From the NCBI GenBank assembly GCA_023079485.1, contig CM041084.1, positions 104,290,467-104,354,466 of the forward strand: a stretch of DNA of 64,000 nt. The letters run 5' to 3'. Position 1 is the first letter of the stretch. Every line of letters begins with the position of its first letter. The stretch is from Archilochus colubris. Taxonomy: Eukaryota; Chordata; Aves; Apodiformes; Trochilidae. Under the pieces are notes generated by a model. It searched no databases. It had not been told where the DNA came from and saw only the letters and a program-made list of their open reading frames with translations. A program made the translations under genes and the position numbers. Of the stretch, positions 13,000 to 23,300 are shown piece by piece.

Positions 13000-13260
13000 C
13001 TGTCACCGCGCGTCCCGCTGCCAATGCCTGCCGGGGGAGCGGGCCGGCCGGGCGGCCGCCATGCCAGCGACACGTCGCGCCGCGGCCACGCCAAGAGGCA
13101 CCGGGCACCGCCTCCTTAAAGGGCCGCGGCTGCCGCCTCGCAGTCGTACCCGGCAGCCACGCTGAGGAGGGTTGACGGCACAAGTGGATGACAAGCTGGA
13201 TATGAGGCGGATGTGTGTGTCCTGGGCTGCCGGCGTGGCCGGGAGGTGATTCCTCCCACC
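12650..13260 (-). promoter_or_regulatory. CpG-island promoter of TMEM241
   Basis: GC-rich, CpG-dense stretch around TMEM241 exon 1, sharply different from the AT-rich introns. No TATA box is evident. The transcription start is probably 0-150 bp upstream (plus-strand right side) of 12999. Long open frames on both strands here reflect base composition only. Confidence 0.75.
12928..12999 (-). CDS. TMEM241: TMEM241 exon 1 (start codon)
   Basis: 24 codons beginning [13 protein letters not shown] and ending at LINK, then donor gtgagg. Human exon 1 has the same length and the same YLASxLxNK ending. It forms the first half of transmembrane helix 1. It lies inside a CpG island, and a TGA stands in frame two codons upstream. 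Confidence 0.93.
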
Positions 13261-13284
13261 CGCTCAGCTTTGCTCCTGTAAGAC

Positions 13285-13797
13285 CCCCTTGGGGAATGTG
13301 TCCAGTTCTAGAGTCCCCGGTAAAAGGAAGACATCGACTTCTTGGGGCGGGTCCAGAGGAGGGGCACAAAGATGATCAGAGATGATCACAGCCTCTCCTG
13401 TGAGGACAGGCTGAGAGAGTTGGGGTTGTTTAGCCCGGAGAAGGGAAGGCTCCGAGGAGACCTTCCAGCAGCCTTCCAGTACCTGAAGAAAGATACGGAC
13501 AGACTTCTAATAAGGGCATGTAGTTATAGCGCAAGGGGTAATGGTTTTAAACTAATAGAGGGTGGATTTAGACCAGGTAGAAGGAAGAATTTTTTTACAA
13601 TGAGTGTGGTGAAGCACTGGAAGAGGTTGCCCAGAGAGGTGGTAGAAGATCCATTCCTGGAAACATTCCAGATCATGTTGGATGGGGCTCTGAGCAATCT
13701 GATCAAGTTGAAGATGGCCTTGCTCCCAGTAGGGGGGTTGGACAAGATGACCTTTGAATGCCTCTTCCAACCCAAATCATTCTATGATTCATAGATG
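13285..13797 (+). mobile_element. CR1 LINE 3' portion with part of ORF2 still open
   Basis: About 510 bp of plus-oriented CR1. A frame from 13342 to 13794 (150 codons) stays open and reads like the C-terminal end of CR1 ORF2 ([48 protein letters not shown]). It ends CATTCTATGATTCATAG. The open frame suggests a fairly young insertion. It is not a host gene. Confidence 0.88.
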
Positions 13798-15684
13798 ATG
13801 TGTGAACTATAGATATCCCAGGGAGGTACAGAAGCAGTGAGACACACCCTACCTAGTCATGATCACCATTTTTTATTACAGCTTAGGTAAGGCTGTTTCT
13901 TCACAGATCTGGTATTAGCAGGGCCCTATCTCAGCAGTTCTCATCTGGATTTCCTCAAGCAATGCTAAGAACGGGGAACTTCCTGTATATGTACACCCTA
14001 TTTTTGGAGGACAGAGCAAAGTAACATAAATAAGGAAATGAGTGTGGCCTAAAGTGTGGAGTGGGGGGCTCACTAACTGGTAGATCCAAGGCCAAATCCA
14101 GCCCACAAAATGAGCCTAACCTGCTACATTTAGCCTCAAAAGTCAGGAGACGAAGCGCAAAGGCTGAATGGTCTGCACCTCACCAAGTCAAATTCAAGCC
14201 TTTTGCTCCATCAGACACAATCCTACCTGGTTCTTAAGGAGGTGGCCCAAAACAGACATTGGATTTTCAGTGCTGAAAATTTTGGCCCACCCAGGCTTTA
14301 CAGAGCTCACTGATACACCAATTTAATGGTGATACACCACCGTAATGGATGCTGTAGAGATAGTAGGGTAGGCGATACAGCATTTCCACTTTGCAGAGCA
14401 TATGCTCAAAGCTCTAGAAATCTGTAACCTTGTGCACTTTGCAGGCAAATGTGTACTTTGCAGACAAAAGTACGCTACATTGCATCCCAAATTCAGTCTC
14501 TAAAGCTTTTAAAAAACATAAAAGTTTACATGTAAGCATGTGGTAAGGATACCTTTTACTTTTCATTTTAGTAGAGTGTCATTTTCATACAAAATATTAC
14601 AGTGATATCTCTGTTTCTTGCAGTTCCTATTAAAGGTGGGAGACGGGCAAAGATGATGTATCTTCCCACATCAAAATGCAGAGGAAGGTTTGATTAAGAA
14701 AGAATATAAAACATTTCTGACAATATTGTTTATCATGACTAACTTCAATTACATATTAAGTAATTGCTATAGAGCTTTGGAATTATTTTTAGTACAATGA
14801 AGGGAACTTAATACTTTGTGTATTTTTTTAGCTATTTTTACGAGACATGAATGTGTGGCAAGTGATTTTGTTTGCATGTTATTTTGCAGAACATTTCTTC
14901 TTACTATAATACAGTTCAAAGCTTGATCCATTCATATAAGAGATCACGGGGTCAAGGCCTAGATAATATTTAAGAGACTATAAAAATCACTTATATCTGA
15001 AAATTAAAAACTGAATGAAAAGACATAGGAATACTAAGTCATTTCTCATGTCTTTTTTAATCAGAAACTACCAAAACTAGTTTTCTTAATCAATGCTTGT
15101 ACAGTTGTGCTAGAGGAATTATTTTCTCTGGGCATCAGGACATTGTTTTGACATTCTGCTCATTTATAAAATTGATAAATTTAGCTGAAGAAGATTGAAG
15201 GGGGTATGTCAGCAATCTTTACACCCCAAAATGTGGCTGCAAGGGGAAAGAAATAATCTCTTTCTGCCAGGGCCAAGGGTAGAGAGGATAAGAACTGCAC
15301 TGGTACAGCATCACCAAACAAAGCCATTCCAACATCTCTGTGGCACAGCCCATCTATCATGTATTATGTCCTTTGTCCCTTCCTTCCTCCCAACCCTCTG
15401 CCCTTTACTTGGGGACTTTCTGCAGTAATGAGTAGTGGAACAGATTATCTTGGGAGGTTGGAATGTCTTACATCATTGCAGGTTGTTAAGGACAAATAAG
15501 GTGAACTTTGGCTGACAAATTTGATGCTTGCATGCTTACGAGTTGTCAGGAGTGGTGTTTGCTGGGCCCTGGCAGCGTTATCTTTGCTAGATGTGTAACA
15601 GGGAACTGACCCTGTGGAGGATTGAGGATGCCACAGGGACTCTAAAACCCCTGACAACTCCTCTGCTGCCAGAGCCCGCCAGCT
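13798..15684. other. TMEM241-RIOK3 intergenic stretch without recognised features
   Basis: AT-rich sequence between CR1 copies. I see no exon, RNA gene or strong repeat. Confidence 0.6.
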
Positions 15685-15950
15685 TTTTGGGGCAGGAACA
15701 TGATCAGAGGGTGGGAGCAGCTCTCCTATGAAAACAGACTGAGAAAGCTGGGGTTGTTCAGCCTGGAGAAGGCTCCAGAATGACCTTATAGCAGCCTTCC
15801 AGTATCTGAAGGGGGCCTACAGGAAAGCTTGGGAGGGAACTTTTACAGGGTTATGTACCAACAGGACAAAGGATAATGGCAATTAACTGGAAGAGGACAT
15901 AGACTCAGACATTAGGAAGAAATTCTCTTCTGTGAGGGTTGCCCTGTCCC
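15685..15950 (+). mobile_element. CR1 fragment, plus orientation
   Basis: Reads CR1 phrases around GGGGTTGTTCAGCCTGGAGA and CAGCCTTCCAGTATCTGAAG, and stops inside the element at ATTCTCTTCTGTGAGGG, where an opposite-strand copy begins. Confidence 0.85.
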
Positions 15951-16510
15951 CCTTGCTATGGGCAGGGACACCTCCCAGTTGGCCAGGCTGCTCAAAAGCC
16001 CCATCCAACCTGACCTTGCACACTTCCAAGGATGGAGAGTCCACGACTTCTCTGGGCAACCTGTGCCAGTGCCTCACCACCCTCATAGCAGAGAATTTCT
16101 TCCTAATATCTAATCTAAACTTCTTGCAGTTTAAAAACATCCCCCCTCATCCTGTTACTACATGCCCCTGTACTAAGTCCACCCCTCTCCCCCATCTTTC
16201 CTGTAGCCCCTTCAGGTACTGGAAGGCTGCTACAAGATCTCCCTGGAGCCTTCTCTTCTCCAGGCTGAGCAATCCCAACTCTCTGAGCCTGTCTTCACAG
16301 GACAGGTACTTTGATCACCAGCCCTTTGATCACCTTTGTACCCCTCCTCTGGACTTGCTCCATCAGCTCCATGTTCCTCCTACGTTGGGGACCCAGCACT
16401 CCAGGTGGGGGTCTCAGGAAAGCAGAGTAGGGGTGCAGCATCCCCTCCCTTCACCTGCTGCCCACGCAGTTCACGATGCAGCCCAGGACACGCGTGGCTT
16501 GCTGGGCTGA
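15951..16510 (-). mobile_element. CR1 fragment, minus orientation, abutting the RIOK3 CpG island
   Basis: Reverse-complement CR1 running from GGGCAGGGACACCTCCCAG through CTTCTCTGGGCAACCTGTG and CTCTCTGAGCCTGTCTTCAC to the GATGCAGCCCAGGACACG region. It forms an inverted pair with the copy on its left and ends where CpG-rich DNA begins. Confidence 0.85.
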
Positions 16511-17330
16511 TCTCAAAGTCACCCCCCATGTGCCGTACCCTCAGCACAGCTCCCCGGGCGCCCCGCAGTGCCCTCCCGCCTAGCGCTCTCAGCTCAGCGA
16601 GTGGGCGGCCGGGCGGGCGACCCCCGGTAGCTCCGGGCTCCGCCGCTGACCTCACGGCCACCCCGGTGGCCCGGTGACATCACCGGAAAAACGAGTGAGG
16701 CCCCGCCCCGCTCGCCAATGGGGAGCCTTGGCGGTCGGTGACGGTAGCAGGGAACGGGAGAGAACCCGGAAGGTTGCACACCCGGAGCGTCGCTGCCCTG
16801 AAGAGAGATCCCGCCGCTCGCCTGCCCGCCCTTCCTCCCGCCATTGTATGCGCAGATGGACCCGGTAGGAGTTGCCGCCGCCCCCGACGCCGGACCGGGC
16901 CCCGCCTGGCAGAGCAAGGTGAGCGCGGGAGGGGCGAGGGGCTGAAGCCCTAATGGCGGCGGCTGGGAGCTGCCAGGCCTGGTTCGGCACCTCACGGCCG
17001 TCTCCGGCAGCTCGACCCTGCGGGGCCGTAGAGGTGCGGCCGCTGCCACTGGGAAGTGGAGGAGGGTAGAGGCACGTTTGGGCACGGGCACTGTCTCTGG
17101 CCGACCTTCGGTCCCGGCAGCGGGGCAGGCGGGGTGGTACGGGCTCCTGCCCTTCGGCCCGCCTCCCCGGAGCAGCCTGAGGAGGTCGGAAGGGCGCTGT
17201 GGTGTCTGCAAAACCAGGGTGAAGGTTGTGCGGCGAACCGAGCCCTTGGCTCCACTGCCCGAGTGAGCCATGAAGCTCGCTGGACAGGACATGTCCCGTT
17301 TGGCTGCTTCTAGCAATTATCTGCTTGGTG
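16511..17330 (+). promoter_or_regulatory. RIOK3 CpG-island promoter
   Basis: CpG-dense, TATA-less promoter. Visible candidate sites: a 16-bp near-palindrome CCGGTGACATCACCGG (16671-16686) with a CRE-like TGACATCA core, an SP1-type CCCCGCCCC (16701-16709), a CCAAT box (16715-16719), and an ETS-type CCGGAAG (16766-16772). The start of transcription is probably about 16,700-16,830. Site calls are by eye. Confidence 0.75.
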
Positions 17331-20300
17331 GAGAGAGCTGCTGTCGGATCCTGATAAAGCTCTTTGGGTGAGCAGAAATTGGATCCGAGCTTGGTTATCG
17401 GGGCGGTGAGTCACAGTTTGGTTAGATAGATCATTCCCTAAGCCCTGCCTCCCCCAGGCAAAGTTTTGTGTGGGCTTCTGTGGTTTTGTGGGGATGTTAA
17501 GATGGCTGTCCTTTCAGGGCTCGAAAAACAGGGGGAGAAGTTGTGCATAAGCCATTACTATTGTCACATTCCAAGAGAAGTTTTCCATAGGCTGTTTGTA
17601 CACTTGTAAGCAAACTTCGAGGTCAGGCTTTGCTCCTGTCTTCAGGAGGTACTGACACTGACAAACTGACTCACCTGCCCCAGTTTGTAAGTGATCATCA
17701 ACATCTTAAGTCTGCTGCTACCTATTGAGTTTAAGAAACTATTTTATGTATTTTAGTTAATCATACTTCCATAAGTATCTGTAGAAACCAGTCTCTTGTA
17801 AGATTACATGAGTTTATTTTAAAGCCACTGATAACTAACTATCCATACCTTTGTGTTGCTACTGAATTCCTTGCTGACTCAAATACAATGTTTATTTACA
17901 GTGTCCATGGGGAACCCCGAGCACAACATCAATATCATGTTCCCTTGCTGATGTAATGAGTGAACAGCTGGCAAAAGAGCTGCAGCTAGAAGAAGAAAAT
18001 GCTGCTTTTCCTGAAGTGGTTGCGTAAGTTTAAATCCTGGATTAGTGATCTCTGTTGTTGTGAAGCCATCTTCCATCTCTTATGTGTTTCCTTACTGTGT
18101 GTTTAATGTGCGGTGATAAAATAAATGCTTCACCTGTTATGTCCTAACTATATCTTCACAGCTCTTTTAGTGAAGATGGCTTACCCAGTTAAAACTCCCT
18201 CAGGTTCTCTTCTCTGTCACATTTCCTTCTTTCTTGATATTTTCTTTGCATTGTTTTGGGTGCTTTAAGCCAGTCTGTAAGTTGTGTTTTGAGAAACATT
18301 TTCAGAATTTTTTTTTTCTTCCCTTTTAGCGACTTGGTAACTGTTTATAATGTTATTTAAAGAACTGCCAGGTGTGTCACCTGTATCCTCTTAATACTTG
18401 TAAGCTTTAAAGAGCTTACTAGTTCTAACATACACATTTTGACTGTGTTCTTTTCTGTGAAGCAGGGCGAAGCAACACAGCTTTCATTTGTTTTTTTAAA
18501 GTGGTTTTATTTCTAAATATATATATATAAATATACACATACCCCTGTATCCCATCTTTCTCTTTCATGAAACGTGTGGTAGAAATAGAGCCTAATGCTT
18601 ATTACAGAATGGTAGACAAGTAGAAGTTTAAATAATATTTGCATTGTAAAGAAGTGCCAAAGATCTGTTAGTCATTATGCATCTCTGCATGGGGTCTTTT
18701 ATATAGAGAGTGATGAAATGGTATAAAGCAGTGTTTCTGTTTAGATTACTGTGTTTAATTTTTTAAATATCTGCTTTCTTTTTACACAGTGTTGCTGAAG
18801 GACCATTTATTACAGGAGAAAATATTGACACTTCTAGTGACCTAATGCTAGCTCAGATGCTACAGATGGAGTTTGACAGGGAATATGATGCACAGCTTCG
18901 GCGTGAAGAGAAGAAGATCAATGGAGATAGCAAAGGTACCTTCATCAGAAATATTTTTGCTTTAGAGATATTCCTGGCAGTCTGTTCAGGCTGACAGAGC
19001 TGCGAGGAAGTAGCAAATCTCTGATAATCATGGGCGTGCTTATTTGTTTTCTTTCTCAAGTCTCCATATCCTTTGAAAATTATCGGAAGGTCCATCCCTA
19101 TGACAGTGACAGCTCAGAGGATGAGGTTGATTGGCAGGATACCCGTCATGATCCCTACAGAGCAGGTATGTGGCAGTTTTAAACAACAGAATTTCTTCAT
19201 TCAATAGACCTAAGAATATGATGTTTTTGTAATGTAAGGAGACATTCCAGTTGTATGTAAAATCAGGTCACCTAATTGGGAGATGTTACGCAGGAATCCG
19301 GGTGGGTAACTTCAGGCTTCTGTCTGACAGTATACTGGCTTCAGTGGCAGAATCTGGTAAAACAACTATTGCACTGTTGTGGAAAGTATTGTATGATGTG
19401 TGTATCTGTCATCCACATTTGGCTAGGAGCATCTGAACATGGTATTGAATATTTCTGTCTTTAACATGGCCAAAGTGTGCCCAACACCCCAGAGAAGTCA
19501 GTCAGAACACAGCAAAAGAAGCTGTCATGTTTACACAGCAGAAGAGAAGACTGCATTAAGATGATATAATTGAAGTATTTTATTCTGTTTAATAAGTAAA
19601 AAATCATGTTATTCTTGTGGGCATTTGTGAAACCTTTATGAGCATTGGTTTTGTTTGTTTAAATGTAAGATTTCATTTATTTTTCTCACTACTGGCAGAT
19701 AAACCTACTACTACACCGAGAAGGGGCTTTATAGGAAAAGGAAAAGACATAACTACTAAACATGATGAGGTGGTATGTGGAAGAAAGAATACTGCTCGCA
19801 TGGAAAATGTAAGTGAAAATTTAGGGAAACTCATTTTGTGTGTAAAACTGGAATGTTGTAATGCAACCAAACAATGAATGCTTGCCCATCTGCACTACTG
19901 TATATAGTCCTGATTTTTTTTTTTCCTTTTTTTTTCCCTCCAATTATATAAAACTGAAGCAGCGTTCTGATTACTCAGATTGGCAGTTTGAATTGTATGG
20001 GTTTTTTTGTTAAATAATACTTTGTTAAATTGAGAACTTGTACAGAACCATTTTGGCAAAAGAAGACTATTCTCAAGTTTGGTACACAGGCAAATAAAAC
20101 ACCAAGGCAACACATTTTTGAAAAGCACAGCTGTCATGTAACCTAATTTTTGTAATTATTGTTAGCTTTGCCTGATGAGCCAAGCAACTCACTTTCAGTC
20201 AGTTGTTTGACTTGGAGTTTTCCAGTCTGTTTATCCATAGTACTTACCTTCTTTTTTCTTTAGCTGGTACAACTTCTGCAAATAAGGAAATATTATAACT

Positions 20301-23300
20301 GCAATTTTTACAGAGTGTTAAGTAATCTCTTATCAATTTGGGCAGAATTTCAAGTTCTGACTTCAGAGCAAGGTGTGTTTTAACAGTGACAACACTACAT
20401 GAAGTGGCTTTCACAGCGCTTCCAATCTACCCTCGCTTTTTGCAAATCAGAATGAGCAATTTCTGCTTGTGTCAATTTTTGGTGTTTACTCATAAAAATA
20501 CTTACATATCTGTTATTATTCCTTGTAGTTTGCACCTGAATTCCAGGTTGGGGATGGAATTGGGATGGACTTAAAGCTGTCAAATCAAGTCTTCAATGCC
20601 TTAAAGCAGCATGCATACTCTGAGGAACGGCGAAGTGCAAGGCTCCATGAAAAGAAGGAGCACTCCACTGCTGTATGTTTTTAATAAAGTCTCTCTATAT
20701 ACTTTTTATCTTCCGCAACAGCTGAGCACTACTTTGGAAATTCCTTGAAAATTCTGATTTTTAGTAAAACAGTTAATCAATATTACAGTAGTGTTACTGA
20801 AGGAGATGGTATCAGCCAGCTCTTACTAAAAAAAGGCTGTCTTTATTTGAGCTGCTTTACTGTGAGAGCAATACCAAAGTAAGAGCAAGCAGCTTCCATT
20901 TTTTTCCAATTTGTCTTTTTAAGATTGTCTATTAATCAGCTACAGTGAATAAACTGCCTAGGAGTTACTTTCTTAAGGTATCTAGAGGACTAATCTTCTG
21001 CAGTTGAACTATGTTGACTCCAAATATCTGTCTTCATTGCAAGTTTCAGGAACATCAGGTGACCAAGTAAACTTTGACTTAATAATTTAGGAAGTCAGTT
21101 GATAATGCTTTATGGGTGAGTTTAGAAGAGGGCTTCTTGTAATTCCTGCTGTGGCCTTCTTCAGATCTGGGGTTTTTGCTTCATTGTTATTGATATAAAA
21201 GGAATATAATACTTGACGTAGATGGCTCACTATAGAAAACGAGCCACAGTCTGTACTTTGTGGAATTGGTAAAATACTTTATGTGGGACACAGCTGATAA
21301 GGTATCTTAGAGTATTAAATCTACAGATGACAGTGCTTTGCTTCATCTGTTTATTTGTTTTTTGGGGTTTTTTTTTCCTATCAATTGAGAGAATGCTCTT
21401 AATACATCATTCTTTTCACCTAGTTGAATGCTTGTGGTTTACAGATACTCTAAATTCACTGTAACACAAGGAGTTATTTTAACAAACTGAGTCTTCATTT
21501 CTTGCCTACAGGAGAAAGCAGTGGATCCTAAAACGCGTTTGCTTCTGTACAAGATGGTCAATGCTGGGATGCTGGAGACCATCACAGGCTGCATCAGCAC
21601 AGGAAAAGAATCTGTTGTTTTTCATGCATATGGGGGAAAGTAAGTATATTGTTTGTTACTGACAGTAGCTTTAAGAACCAGAGATGGTTTAAATAGTGGA
21701 AACCACAGAAATACTTTATCTCTGTTTTCATTCCCAAGATTTAAAGTTTGTATTTATGTATATGCAGATAATAGTAAAATCTAAAAAAAAAAAATATCCA
21801 AAACAACAGTAAAGTAAAATCTCCACTTTCCTCCTTGGACACCATTTAGTGAATAGGAACAAATTCAATGTAGCTTTCTGTGGAGAAATACATACTCCTT
21901 TTATAAAAAAGAATTCTTCAGATTTTGAGGAACTCTTTCCACTAACCTGCCCCAGGCTGCAAAACTGTCATGATGTTCTTAGGCTCCCTGAAGATTGTCT
22001 TTCCATGCAGGTTGCTGTATTATCCATTTTCCAGTATTTCCATGTATTATTCATTATCCAACTCCATCTCTGTAGTTCAGTGAAGGTGCTGTTTGTTACT
22101 TTTGGGTTACCTTGAGAATAGTGCTGGCATGCTGTTCACTTTTCAAGTCATGCAGGAGTTCAGTTGTAATGACTGCCATGCTAGAAGGACTGTAGTGTGG
22201 TAGTAGTGATTGCAGGGTGTTGAAACACCACTACTTTAAAGTGAGATAAGAAAGATTTAATAAACAGGTAACAGGTAAATACAGGTACCAGACATTAAGA
22301 GAGGTTAACTTGGAGATGCGGAGAAAAGATGGTTTTGGGGTGGTTTTTTGTAGTTTGTTTTGTTTTGTTTTGTTTTTTGGGGGGGGGTTGAGTTTGGTTT
22401 TTCGTTTTGTTTTGGGAGTTTTTTGTGGTGTTTTTTTTTTTTACTTGACCTTTGCACTTGAGGAGTTGAGGAGTGTTCTTTTGCTTAGTATTACTCAATG
22501 GGCAGTATTTTTGTGGTGACCATACCATTATTATTCTAATGCAGGACTTTTTTTCACTTGTGATTTTGTGATACATGTACATCCATTAACAGGCCTGTTA
22601 TTAGCTATGACATTTAAGTAAAAATGTTAACAAATTGGGAGGCAGAACCTGTTTGCTACGCAATGTATAATGAAAATGCCAAAACTCAAAATTTCATACA
22701 TAACCTAAATCATAGAACTCATAAATGTAACTAGAATTGGCTTCCAAATTTGATATAAAATAGGATCTTTTCCTCTCCTATATTAAAAATTGCTATACTT
22801 TGCAATGTTAAAAAAAAATTATTAAAAAAACAAACCAAAAACCATGTATTTACTTATGAAGTTGTGACTGGTTAACTTTGTTGTGTGTTTGACTTTTTCC
22901 ATGAGAAGTGTAACTGAAGATAAAGTTATACCTCCAGAATGTGCCATCAAAGTGTTTAAAACAACTCTTAATGAATTCAAGAACCGTGACAAGTACATTA
23001 AGGATGACTACAGGTTTAAGGACCGCTTCAGTAAATTGAATCCACGGAAGATTATTCGTATGTGGGCTGAGAAAGAAATGCATAACTTAACCAGGTAAAG
23101 GAAAAAAAAAAGTGTCATTGCCAAGTGCCTCTTGTTTTCCTTTGCCAAATGCCTGTTGGTTTCCTGTTTTCTCTTTAAGGAAGTTATGCTGCTTCTTTAA
23201 AGTAGTTTACATTCCATTTTTAGGCCAAATGATATACAGCCTGGCACAGATTGAATAAGCCTCCTGTTTTTTACAGTTTACTGAACTGTCAACATCATCA

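Noticed and set aside
12812..13369. 185-codon minus-strand open frame
   Set aside because: Lies in the TMEM241 CpG island; high GC lowers stop frequency. It overlaps TMEM241 exon 1 in another frame and has no recognisable protein similarity.
13342..13794. 150-codon plus-strand frame as a possible host gene
   Set aside because: Reads as the C-terminal end of CR1 ORF2 and ends in the CR1 3' terminus. Kept as a mobile element.
15883..16510. Open frames on both strands (85 and 192 codons)
   Set aside because: Both fall in CR1 copies and translate CR1 sense or antisense sequence.
16594..17316. 240-codon minus-strand open frame opposite RIOK3 exon 1
   Set aside because: CpG-island composition artefact, Pro/Arg/Gly-rich, no recognisable domain.
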